64,000 bases of DNA from Nansenia antarctica. Its lineage: Eukaryota; Chordata; Actinopteri; Argentiniformes; Microstomatidae. Numbering within the stretch: position 1 is the first letter of the stretch; each line of letters starts with the position of its first letter. This document shows positions 55,101 to 64,000 of this stretch, in pieces. The stretch is taken from contig OZ022357.1 of assembly GCA_963989245.1 (NCBI GenBank), forward strand, positions 21,674,754 through 21,738,753. Direction: 5' to 3'. The notes below the pieces were generated by a model. It did not search any database and had not been told where the DNA came from. It worked only from the letters and a program-made list of their open reading frames with translations. The translations under genes were made by a program, and so were the position numbers.

Positions 55101-56296
55101 TATAGCAAAAAAAATGGTCTGTAAACTTCAATCCTATGGCTAGGATCATGAATTTAAGTTACCGTTGAACAAATTCCCAGATTGTGCCTTTTAAGATTCC
55201 ATGATATTCTTAAACACCTAAACTCCCTCTCGTGAGCTTAGAATTATGAGGTTCTATCTCTGTTTAGGGCAGTTCAGAGATATTGAGCTTCAAAGTTTTT
55301 ACATTCCGTTATGTTTTGTGAGATGGAACCTTTGTATTTTATGAATTACTAACTCAAAAATGTCAACATTTTAAAAATGCACCACACAGGCATTAATAAA
55401 CACCTAATGGATCAGATTATGTAAAAAAACTCAATTTTGACAAAAATGGAGATAGAACCTTATAATTCTAACGTCACGCTCTGTCTGTGTACCAGGTGAC
55501 GTGGATGGCTCGTTACCTGCTGGAGCTGTCTTTGCAGGAGGGCCAGTGTGTGGTCTACCTGCCTGTTGAGCTGGCAGGTGCTGCTCTCTGTCTGGCCCGC
55601 AAAGTACTGCAGGAGCCCTCTACCCCAGAGAGTGAAACGGCCTGGTGCATCGCCTCCAGTATCCACGTGTACAGGTGAGGGTCGAGTATTAGGAGAGGTG
55701 ATGATCACCTCAATCCTTGTCTGATCAAATTGTACATGGTGCCAAACCATTCTTATCCTCAATGTATGGTGCAGTGTTCTTATCGTCAATGTAATTGTTC
55801 TGTGACATATTTGGACTCCTCGTGATTTTAGAATGATAAGGTTCTATCTCTGTTTAGGGCAGTTCAGAGATATTGAGCGTCAACGTTTTTACATTCCATT
55901 ATGTTCTGTGAGATGGAACCGTTGTATTTTATTAATTACTAACTCAAAAAAAAAAAAAAACACACAGGCATTAATAAACACCTAACGGATCAGATTATGT
56001 AAAAAACTCAATTTTGACCAAAAATTGAGATAGAACCTTATACATTCTAACGTCCTGTCATGTTATATTCTACGTCCCGCAGTGAGCACAACCTCCTGAG
56101 GATCATGGAGATCCTGTCCGGCGCCGCGGCCAGGGCCCAGGTCAGAGAGAGCGGCAGCACCTTCACCAAGTTCTCCACCGCGAAAACCATGTTTGCCAGC
56201 TACCACCCGGCCCTGCGCAGCGTCAGCGCCTGTCCAATGGGCTGCCCGCTACATAAACACGACACTCCGTACGTCGAGGAAAAGATTATATGTTAA
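52143..56296 (+). CDS. ccnp: Cyclin, best match cyclin P/CNTD2
   Basis: Eight exons: 52143-52196, 52903-52981, 53702-53856, 53993-54091, 54220-54375, 54858-55016, 55496-55674 and 56083-56296, in phase to 364 codons. The N-terminal cyclin box is clear: YAWDVFTDMM, then CRTILVDWIIQVH, ETLYLAVYLINR, LQLLGLVCLILAAKKEE, LMDNTYSKRQLLSMER and NFELSNCPPLHFLL. A second cyclin fold follows with ARYLLELSLQEG and LAGAALCLARKVLQ. Cyclins bind and activate CDK kinases. The lysine of LAAKKEE and the glutamate of SMER are the usual kinase-contact pair. The layout resembles A/B-type cyclins but the sequence fits CCNP (CNTD2) best; CCNO is a weaker alternative. No destruction box was recognised in the short N-terminus. 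The first exon is the least certain. Three introns carry CGTGA elements. Confidence 0.82.
52592..52838. mobile_element. CGTGA inverted-repeat element, copy 5
   Basis: CGTGACGTTAGAATTATAAG to TTCTAAACTCACG with duplication TTAT (52588-52591 and 52839-52842). It lies in cyclin intron 1. Confidence 0.85.
53160..53546. repeat. Telomere-motif inverted-repeat element (copy C, interrupted)
   Basis: The left part has ACGGTACATGTGAGGATGC and TTAGGG units; the right part ends CCCACATGTACCGTAACA. About 200 bp of unrelated sequence separates the two halves. Confidence 0.5.
55231..55478. mobile_element. CGTGA inverted-repeat element, copy 6
   Basis: CGTGAGCTTAGAATTATGAG to TTCTAACGTCACG with duplication CTCT (55227-55230 and 55479-55482). 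It ends 17 bp before cyclin exon 7. Confidence 0.85.
55821..56052. mobile_element. CGTGA inverted-repeat element, copy 7
   Basis: CGTGATTTTAGAATGATAAG to ATTCTAACG with duplication TCCT (55817-55820 and 56053-56056). The right terminus is shortened. It ends 30 bp before cyclin exon 8. Confidence 0.8.
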
Positions 56297-56505
56297 AAAA
56301 AGATGATGGGATTGGTGGTGCTACTGCTGCTAAACCTCTGTCACAGCCACATCTGACCACCGGAGTGACTGAAAGGACATCAGGTGATCTTTTGGACCCT
56401 GCAATGTGACATTTAAATGCATTAAGAAGAGGTGTGGGGGGAGATGTGATGTAATATGCCAAACTCAGTTATAAAATGGCCAGTCCCAAACCTCTTATAT
56501 TATTA

Positions 56506-56512
<7 letters not shown>

Positions 56513-56542
<30 letters not shown>

Positions 56543-56568
56543 TGTGCGTGTGTGTGTGTGTGTGTGTT
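56513..56568. repeat. (TG)n microsatellite in the cyclin 3' UTR
   Basis: TG run with CGCG interruption. Confidence 0.9.
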
Positions 56569-56642
56569 GAATTTTACTCTTTCTTGAAGTTTTGTGATGG
56601 GATGAAGTGGGTTCATTGATTGTGAAATTATTTTAATGTAAG

Positions 56643-56648
56643 AATAAA
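56643..56648 (+). terminator. Cyclin polyadenylation signal
   Basis: AATAAA about 350 bp after the cyclin stop codon. Confidence 0.5.
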
Positions 56649-56861
56649 AAATTAACTGATTATTTAAGGATATGTTTCATATCTCTTATTCATTTTTGGT
56701 GAACAATAGTTTTTTTTATTGAAGATCAACATAATACGTCCCAATACACAGAATGTTTTGACCCCCTCCTCCCCCCCTCCATCTTGGTTTAGAATCACAC
56801 TATTAATACAGATGTACAGCAGGTCTGTTACAGAGTCGGCCCCTTTCCACATTTACCATTT

Positions 56862-57097
56862 CGTGACGTCAGAATTATAAGGTTCTATCTCGTCAAAATT
56901 GAGTTTTTTACATAATCTGATCCATTAGGTGTTTATTAATGCCTGTGTGGTGATATTTTTAAAATGTTGACATTTTTTTGTCAGTAATTAATAAAATACA
57001 AAGGTTCCATCTCACAAAACATAATGGAATGTAAAAACTTTGACGCTCAATATCTCCGAACTGCTCTAAACAGAGATAGAACCTTATAATTCTCACG
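56862..57097. mobile_element. CGTGA inverted-repeat element, copy 8
   Basis: CGTGACGTCAGAATTATAAG to ATAATTCTCACG with duplication ATTT (56858-56861 and 57098-57101). Intergenic between cyclin and transporter. Confidence 0.83.
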
Positions 57098-57109
57098 ATT
57101 TATCATGTT

Positions 57110-57600
57110 TACCAGGGCCGTGGACCGTTCTAGCATGACCACATCTTGAAAGTATTCCAACCATCTTCGAGTGTACAATTTGTGTAGTGGCAGCCCAATG
57201 CTACATGTTTTTTGGCTGCAGTTAGGCCAGCAAGTCGTGTTTTTCCATATTCTTTTTCATTCAATTCCATGCATGAATCATCATTAAGTAACAGATGAAT
57301 TGGTTCCAGGGACAGGGGTACAGACTTGCCAATCATATCAGACCAGAGTTAATGCCACTTCCTTCCATATGTCATAGACCTCTGGGCAGTCCCATATCAT
57401 GTGTTTAAATGTTCAATTTAATATGATATATTGAGGGAGCACAAGTCACAGTTAGGGCTAGCTGCATGTTTCATATGGAATCTTACGAGTGGTGTATGGT
57501 ACGCCCTTTGACGCATCTTGAAATGAATAAACTGATGGTTTGGATTTTTTGACGAATGGAATATGTTCTTCTCATCCTCAACCCCCAAAAAATCTTGTCT
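57110..57600 (-). mobile_element. L1/Tx1-type LINE, decayed 3' fragment
   Basis: On the minus strand, with frameshifts, the remains read FIHFKMRQRAYHTPLVRFH, then CDLCSLN and HMIWDCPEVYDIW, then SLEPIHLLLNDDSC and KTRLAGLTAAKKHVAL. This is the C-terminal region typical of fish L1-group reverse transcriptases. Broken by stops and shifts; not functional. Confidence 0.6.
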
Positions 57601-58242
57601 TTGTATCTAGACAAATGTAGGCCTACTTGTTTTTAGTCTGACTGCACTAGTTTTAAGACATCTGACATCATTTGTACTTATTTGTTTTAAGACTATCTTG
57701 GCAAGTAAAATCATCCCGTTCTGTTGGAAGATAATTTTGCTTATTTTATGTAATATTTCCCCCATTTCATTGCTTTTTTTGTTGTTTTTGAAAGCTGACT
57801 TTTGCAGTGTGTGACTATGCTCAGGGTCTGCACAATATACAATATTAATGTCTTTTAGTGGACACTGAGAGAAGAAAAACACTATGGTTTAAGATGACAG
57901 AATTACTCTGCCATCATACACAGTGATGATTGCATATAACAACATGTCATCAAGAAAACATTGCTGTTGTGTACAGTGACAATCTGCAATGCTCAAAGGT
58001 TGCTTGACCTCAGCTGTGCTGTGACTATGTTCTTATACTAATACTTCACAATACGTCACAAATACTTGACAACAGTGTACTGAGGCATTCAGCTGCTTAT
58101 GTTATTCCTGCCCTTGGATAGTTATATATATTGTGACGTTCCACGTATGGGTCTATGGTTGGCGCTGTTTTCCTTTCCTAGAGTTGTACCCTTATAGATA
58201 GTGTTCCATTAATGACGAACAGAAGCTTTCCTTGGCATGTGA
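57601..58242. other. No gene seen; transporter 3' side
   Basis: AT-rich. Probably includes 3' UTR of the minus-strand transporter; no clear polyadenylation signal was assigned. Confidence 0.3.
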
Positions 58243-60164
58243 TCAGTTGCCTGTTCCATTACTAGTGCTGGTGGCTATGAACACCTCCATCTCTGGCATC
58301 CCTGATGTCACGCGCTGCAGCTCAGCCTTTCTCTTCCGGGTCAACGGGAGGTCACGGTCAGGCTGGCACAGGCGAAGGCAACGCTGGGAGGAGAGAGAGA
58401 GAGAGAGACAATAATCACGTGAAAATATCCAAACGTTCATGGCTGTGTGTGAATAAATGTGAATTGAAAAAAAAAAAATCATGGGGGGGCAGTTATTGTT
58501 TCACCTCTCCCGCTCCTCTCAAACTCCATCATAACCCCCCTAGTCCCCTGTACCCTAACCCGGTCTACCTCAGTCAGTGTCCCGGGGCCAACCCCCAGCC
58601 GGAGCAGTGCCCACCCAGGCACCAGCAGGATGGAGGAGAGGGCCAGCAGCCAGCCCGTCGTGTACGCCCAGCCTGGGTACACGTACCAGCGGTTGAAGGT
58701 CAGGGGCTGGTACTCCACCAAGGAGCAGATGAACGACACCTGAAAGGAAAGACAGGAGGACAACATCTTGTGCTGAGGTTGGAATCGCTGCTTGTATGCA
58801 GGTTCTTCAGGTGTACGTTGCATCATAACTGAAAGCCAACAACAGGTGATATTGTATTACTCTGTGGTATACTGCCTCTTCTGGTGAATTGTGGAATTAT
58901 AGAACTGGGGGGGAAAAAACAATTCCCCTTCAAAATGAATAATACCAGGAGATGAGCTCATCAAGGTCAGCCACATATTGTGAGCTTAGAATTATAAGGT
59001 TCTATCTCCGTTTAGGGTAGTTAAGAGATATTGAGCGTCATTCCATTAGATGGAACCTTTGTATTTTATGAATTACTAACTCAAAAATGTCAACATTTTT
59101 AAAATAACACCACACAGGCATTAATAAACACCTAATGGATCAGATTATGTAAAAAACTACATTTTGACAAAAATGGAGATAGAACCTTATAATTCTAACG
59201 TCACGATATATCGACATAGTGATAATACCAGTGATATTGAGACACTGAAGCCTCACACACTTCTTACCAGTGAGACCAAAGGAGTCAGAAAGAGCCAGCA
59301 GAATTTGAAGATGGGGTTCGGTCGTACCCCAGTCATGTCCTCTATCACGCCACACAGTCTCTCTCCACCTGGAGGATTAGTTAGTTGAAGGATTAGTTAG
59401 TTGAAGGATTAGTTAGTTGAAGGATCAGTTAGTTGAAGGATTAGTTAGTTGAAGGATTAGTTAGTCGGGGCATTAGGCAGGTGAGGACTCTTTATACAAG
59501 TTTATGCTGTTTAGCTGTATTGATTGATATCCACTGAGACTTCGATGTAATTGTGTTAGTCTTGATTTTAGTCTCAGTGTTTTTACGGTGTCTTGATATT
59601 GTTTTTACGGTGTCTTATCCTACTAACTTGCTATACTTCTGACCCCTTGACCAGCATCCCATCCTGTCAAACACGCTGTACGCCCCAATGAAATCTAAAC
59701 TGTCTACAGTAGCCTCCTGCGTCTGACTCTGTGACCTATCGTGAGCTTAGAATGATAAGGTTCTATCTCCGTTTAGGGCAGTTCAGAGATATTGAGTTTT
59801 TACATTCCATTATGTTTTGTGAGATGGAACCTTTGTATTTTATGAATTACTAACTCAAAAATGTCAACATTTTAAAAATAACACCACACAGGCATTAATA
59901 AACACCTAATGGATCAGATTATGTAAAAAAACTCAATTTTGACCAAAAATGGAGATAGAACCTTATAATTCTAACGTCACGCTATGGTAAGCTTGTTCAG
60001 ATACAGTCGACTTCAAACTAACCGAATATCCAGCCGATGGCCAAGGACTCAAAGACAGAGAGGAAGAGTAAGCAGGTTCCGTTACAGGCGTAGTAGTCAA
60101 ACAGCTGGAACACGTACATCCCACCCTGCAGGCAAGAGGAAGGACGAGACTTATGGGCCAGTGT

Positions 60165-60201
<37 letters not shown>

Positions 60202-61279
60202 TTTAAATGCTTTATTTAGCCAGATGGAGAGGTTAAGCTTTGTTGGTAAAACCTGCAGCCTAGCTTTTAAAGTGAAGGTGACAATACACTCATCAAGAGT
60301 TACACTTTTAAACACTGCGTGAGAGACAGAGTGATCAGCAGCAGGGAGACATGCCAGCTTCCCTTGCAATTTCAGTTCAGTCCAGTGCTGTCGTTGTCTT
60401 TGTCGTAGCGCCATCATGAGGTGTCCCCGGGTATTGACTGGTGGGAGAAGATGATCTTTCCCACAGATGTTAACGGTTGCCCTCACTGAGATGCTGGGGT
60501 CAGTGATGATCTCCTCAGAGACAGCTCACCGCCTCTGAGTTCGACCCCACCCACTCCAGGGCCACGTTGTTCCAGCCGCAGAGATCGTTGAGGTCTGGCC
60601 AGTCAGACCCCACTCCGAATCCTGGGGAGCGAGTGTCCAACTTTCCACTGGCTTTCCTCTTCAATCCCAGGAAACAGACTCTGATGGACGTGCCATGGGG
60701 ACCTTGCGTCTCCGTAAGACCAGGAACAGTGAGGCTCTAGCCGTCTCCCTCACACACTGGTCGTCACTATTCAGCATGTTCAGGAGATGGCTGAGTCTGG
60801 TGGCAGAATAAGTCCACTCAAAGTTAGGAACTCCGAGTCCGCCCTCCTGTTTGCTGTGGAATATGATGTCACGTGTGGTATGAGTGTTCAGTCCAGTCCA
60901 TTTTCTACAACAAAAGTACGGTCTTATCGTTCATTTCACGTATAGACTTTACGTGGAATGCGTACGTTAGAAAACAGATGCTGAACCGTGACCAGGGCTA
61001 TTTGTCTGACTGCTTCTAGTTTCATGATGAGTGGCATGGGTGATGCATCTATCAAATCAAGCCTGGTGGTGTACTCAGAAATTATGTCTACAACTTGATC
61101 TTTCCACTCTCCTGCACATTGAATTTATGACCCAGATACGTATGTACTGTATATGTTTCATGCAATGAATAAGCTCTGAGTGGCTGGTTATTGATCGTGA
61201 ATACAGGTGTGGCATCTGATTTAGCCCAGTACCAACGGTTTCCACCGCTCTGCCTTTCATAAAACACTGCACATTTGGA

Positions 61280-61363
<84 letters not shown>

Positions 61364-61368
61364 ACATA

Positions 61369-61433
<65 letters not shown>

Positions 61434-63812
61434 CGTGACGTTAGAATTATAAGGTTTTTGTCAAAATTGAGTTTTTTTACATAATCTGATCCATTAGGTG
61501 TTTATTAATGCCTGTGTGGTGTTATTTTTTAAAAATGTTGACATTTTTGAGTTAGTAATTCATAAAATATAAAGGTTCCATCTCACAAAACATAATGGAA
61601 TGTAAAAACTTTGACGCTCAATATCTCTGAACTGCCCTAAACGGAGATAGAACCTTATCATTCTAAACGGAGATAGAACCTTAATATTCTAAACGGAGAT
61701 AGAACCTTATCATTCTAAACGGAGATAGAACCTTCTCATTCTAAGCTCACGACTTTCTCTCTCTTTCTCTCTCTGACCTCAGTAATCATGATCAGCTGGA
61801 AGAACAAGCAGACGAAGCAGAAGAGCAAGAGGAAGAGCTCCCGCCGCCCAGGCCTGCGCAGTGTGGTGGGAAACAGGTCTGTCACTGATGTCATCACCAC
61901 CTCCATGGCAACAAACTGAAAGGAGAGATATACAGTATACCACAGTGGCACAGTCATCACAGGTGTACAGCGCTCTCCATAAGCATTGGAGACCTTTACT
62001 AAGAGGTTATGGTAGAGATTCTCAGTTTTAATTCATTTTAATTTACATTTTTTCAAAAACAAAAATGTTCAGATTGGGTTTCACCGTTTAGAAATTACAA
62101 TCCTTTTAGAAATAGTTCCCCAATTTCAGGGCACAAAAAGTATTGGATAATTGGCTTGACAGGGTATTTCTGGTTAGTCAGGTGTCTTCTCGTGACGTTA
62201 GAATTATAAGGTTCTATCTCCATTTTATCTATCTATTTTTACATAATCTGATCCATTAGGTGTTTATTAATGCCTGTGTGGTGTTATTTTTAAAATGTTG
62301 AAATTTTTGAGTTAGTAATTAATAAAATACAAAGGTTCCATCTCACAAAACATAATGGAATGTAAAAACTTTGACGCTCAATATCTCTGAACTACCCTAA
62401 ACGGAGATAGAACCTTATCATTCTAACGTCACCTTCTGTCACTTGACACCACTTTACACTGTGTGTGTATTTCCTATTCTTCCAGAATTACTTTTTTTTT
62501 CTGCATGTGATTTACCTGTGTGTCCCGTGTTTACCTGTGTGTCCTGTGTTTACCTGTGTGTCCTGTGTTTACCTGTGTGTCCTGTGTTTACCTGTGTGTC
62601 CTGTGTTTACCTGTGTGTCCTGTGTTTACCTGTGTGTCCAGACCTAGAAGAATGATCATGATGAAGAAGAAGACTGCCCACAGCTGGGGCAGAGGCATCA
62701 TGGCGATGGCCTGGGGGTACGCAATAAACGCCAAGCCAGGACCTGGATCAGACAGCAACCAAGGTTAACTGTGTCTGCCCGCTGTGTCTCTGATGTTACC
62801 TCATTGTGTATGATCTTACAGTTTTCCTCTATCCCTTTAACACGTTTAGTCAAAGCATGGCTCATTTTCTCTTAACTCTTAACACAAATCCAAAAACTCA
62901 CACACAAAACCCCAAACTCCACAAATCTCTCAAAATGAAATGTTGTCGTCAAATGACAAACACACACCATCAAAACGAATAGACACTTGTAAGAACCAAT
63001 TGAACTCTGATGTGTACAATGGAAAACACTATGATCAGCAGAAAACAGTACTATGATAAGATTATCAGTAGGCCTTTTGCATTTTCAGTGTTACACTACA
63101 TACGTACAGTAGCCTGTTATAAACTGTTATGTTTTCATACTCAAATATAAAACACACAGATACAAGAATATAACGTTTTTCTAAATTCTGAAATACTGTG
63201 CACATCTCAGCAATGACAGTTGGATTTGCAAAGTGATACAGACAATACAGACAATAGAAAAAATAAAATAAGCCTTTTGCATATACTATATACTAAGGCC
63301 ACAAGACACATGAGAGCTCACCGTTGGCCCTTTTATTGCTAAAGCTATGATTGCCCATTGAAAAGCAATAGATGTTTGCCCATATGAGGAGTGTGATTGT
63401 GTGATTGGTGGTTTGAGTTCAGCATTCTGAATGGTGGTGTTTTCCATGTGAACACAAGAGATTTTATCAAGGAAGATTGTGCCAAATGTAGAGAATTGTA
63501 TTTAGTGTTTTGTTAACTGTGTGGTTTAGAGCTGCAAAATGAGTGATAAGCAAGAAATGTGTTGTAAAGAATTGGTGTGTGAGATAAAATACACCAGTTT
63601 CAGGTTTTGGTCATTGTGTTTGAGGTTCCGATGTTAGTGGTTAAAGCAATAAGAGAAAAACTGTAATAGACATTAGAGGTGCAGTACCTGACTCTGCCAC
63701 CTCCTCGATGGGAGCGCCCTGTTCATGGGCCATGAACCCCAGGACGGAGAAGACCGCAAACCCTGCCACCACACTGGTGCCGCTGTTCAACAAACACAGC
63801 CAGAGGCAGTCT
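58243..63812 (-). CDS. SLC6 sodium- and chloride-dependent transporter, GABA/taurine/betaine/creatine group (5' part off window)
   Basis: Seven 3' exons on the minus strand: 63688-63812, 62630-62742, 61778-61915, 60023-60125, 59268-59368, 58569-58739 and 58243-58383, in phase for 297 codons including the stop. The peptide covers roughly TM7-TM12. It has LNSGTSVVAGFAVFSVLGFM, AESGPGLAFIAYPQAI, then LLGLDTQ in TM8 (Na2-site region) and GGMYVFQLFDYYACNG in TM10. IEDMTGVRPNP and a C-terminal LTPLVSLVSFIC complete it. Such carriers move a small amino acid or derivative into cells with Na+ and Cl-. FVAME replaces the usual FVxVE after TM8 and the IEDM motif fits GAT/BGT-type members, but the exact substrate cannot be fixed without TM1 and TM3. 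Its introns hold four CGTGA elements. Confidence 0.88.
58979..59205. mobile_element. CGTGA inverted-repeat element, copy 9
   Basis: TGTGAGCTTAGAATTATAAG to TTCTAACGTCACG with duplication ATAT (58975-58978 and 59206-59209). In a transporter intron; lacks about 20 bp internally. Confidence 0.83.
59378..59466. repeat. 16-bp tandem repeat
   Basis: Six units of GGATTAGTTAGTTGAA, starting ten bases upstream (sense strand) of the transporter exon 59268-59368. Confidence 0.85.
59740..59981. mobile_element. CGTGA inverted-repeat element, copy 10
   Basis: CGTGAGCTTAGAATGATAAG to TTCTAACGTCACG with duplication CTAT (59736-59739 and 59982-59985). It ends 42 bp from a transporter exon. Confidence 0.85.
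60166..60200. repeat. (CA)n microsatellite
   Basis: CA run beside transporter exon 60023-60125, on the acceptor side. Confidence 0.9.
60540..61260 (-). mobile_element. R2/NeSL-like non-LTR reverse transcriptase fragment
   Basis: On the minus strand, with frame changes, it reads TPVFTINNQPLRAYSL, YLGHKFNVQ, then WKDQVVDIISEYTTRLDLI. About 150 bp further come LNTHTTRDIIFHSKQEGGLG and VPNFEWTYSATRLSHLLNML. GGLGVPNFE after a short-arm LxxHTPxxxxF segment is typical of R2-group enzymes. Decayed, inside a transporter intron. Confidence 0.6.
61282..61431. repeat. (CA)n microsatellite
   Basis: About 75 CA units with a few TACACA variants, directly abutting CGTGA copy 11. Confidence 0.97.
61434..61751. 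mobile_element. CGTGA inverted-repeat element, copy 11 (expanded end)
   Basis: CGTGACGTTAGAATTATAAG to TTCTAAGCTCACG with duplication ACTT (61430-61433 and 61752-61755). The right end has about four tandem terminal units (AACGGAGATAGAACCTT). It ends 26 bp from a transporter exon, on the donor side. Confidence 0.85.
62191..62433. mobile_element. CGTGA inverted-repeat element, copy 12
   Basis: CGTGACGTTAGAATTATAAG to TTCTAACGTCACC with duplication TTCT (62187-62190 and 62434-62437). In a transporter intron. Confidence 0.85.
62513..62640 (-). repeat. 17-bp tandem repeat spanning a transporter splice donor
   Basis: Seven to eight units (plus strand TTTACCTGTGTGTCCTG). On the minus strand each unit reads GGACACACAG|GTAAACA, that is, the last ten bases of the exon plus the donor. 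The exon was ended at 62630, the first donor, since it continues in phase to the next exon. Confidence 0.85.
62743..63687. other. Transporter intron, no feature seen
   Basis: AT-rich intronic DNA with no gene or clear repeat. Confidence 0.45.
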
Positions 63813-64000
63813 CTGCAAAACACACAGACACAAAAGACATCAGCTGTACCCTCACACCCTAACCCTAACCTTCACACCACAACCTATACAGTCAAGGTCA
63901 GGTTTTTCTGTGATATCCAATGTTTTTACATTACATTTTTGGCATCCTGAGACATCTTCTGCCCCTCAGCACTGCGTCTCCTAAAGACACCCGCTTTCCC
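63813..64000. other. Transporter intron, right edge
   Basis: Intronic sequence with a few CCCTAA units near 63857-63870. The gene continues beyond the window. Confidence 0.5.

Noticed and set aside
57601..57882. 91-codon minus-strand frame
   Set aside because: No recognisable domain, AT-rich composition, no splice context.

Overview
This is eukaryotic DNA, almost certainly from a teleost fish. Genes are split into short exons with GT/AG introns. One gene is a finTRIM-type RING/B-box/PRY-SPRY protein, a family greatly expanded in fishes. The intergenic and intronic DNA is full of fish-type repeats: hAT elements with 8-bp target duplications, tRNA-derived SINEs, L2-, L1/Tx1- and R2-like LINE pieces, and long CA/CT microsatellites. 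No prokaryotic features, CRISPR arrays or true RNA genes were found.

Gene layout, left to right: (1) 0-10 kb has no gene, only SINEs, a 33-bp minisatellite, LINE tails and a 1.4-kb hAT element. (2) 10.0-13.7 kb, plus strand: a complete six-exon finTRIM gene of 553 codons. (3) 16.0-23.1 kb, plus strand: a CEP63/DEUP1-family coiled-coil centriole gene, with its 5' end not resolved. (4) 24.4-24.6 kb, minus strand: smco4, tail-to-tail with the previous gene, the arrangement I recall for DEUP1-SMCO4 on human chromosome 11. (5) 25-34 kb: several intact DNA transposons and no gene. (6) 34.1-47.6 kb, minus strand: a complete ten-exon polh gene (DNA polymerase eta, 822 codons). Its introns hold a young LTR retrotransposon, two hAT elements, a SINE, a LINE tail, a foldback element and a 670-bp purine tract. 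(7) 47.7-50.75 kb: a 5'-truncated LINE with a long open reverse transcriptase frame. (8) 52.1-56.3 kb, plus strand: a complete eight-exon cyclin, best match cyclin P/CNTD2. (9) 58.2-63.8 kb, minus strand: the 3' seven exons of an SLC6 GABA/taurine/betaine-type transporter that runs off the right edge.

The genes are unrelated in function (ubiquitin ligase, centriole assembly, small membrane protein, translesion polymerase, cyclin, transporter), as expected for a vertebrate chromosome segment. Exon joins were checked by reading phase: the six-, ten- and eight-exon models and the seven-exon partial model all stay in frame to the stop.

The strongest unexplained signal is a family of about 245-bp inverted-repeat elements present twelve times. 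Eleven copies are flanked by perfect 4-bp target duplications that all end in T, and eight copies lie within 9.8 kb across the cyclin and transporter genes. Other notable items are a non-autonomous LTR element with apparently identical LTRs but no reverse transcriptase, a repeat family carrying telomere-like TTAGGG runs, a splice donor of the transporter multiplied into a tandem array, and E2F-type motifs upstream of the centriole gene.
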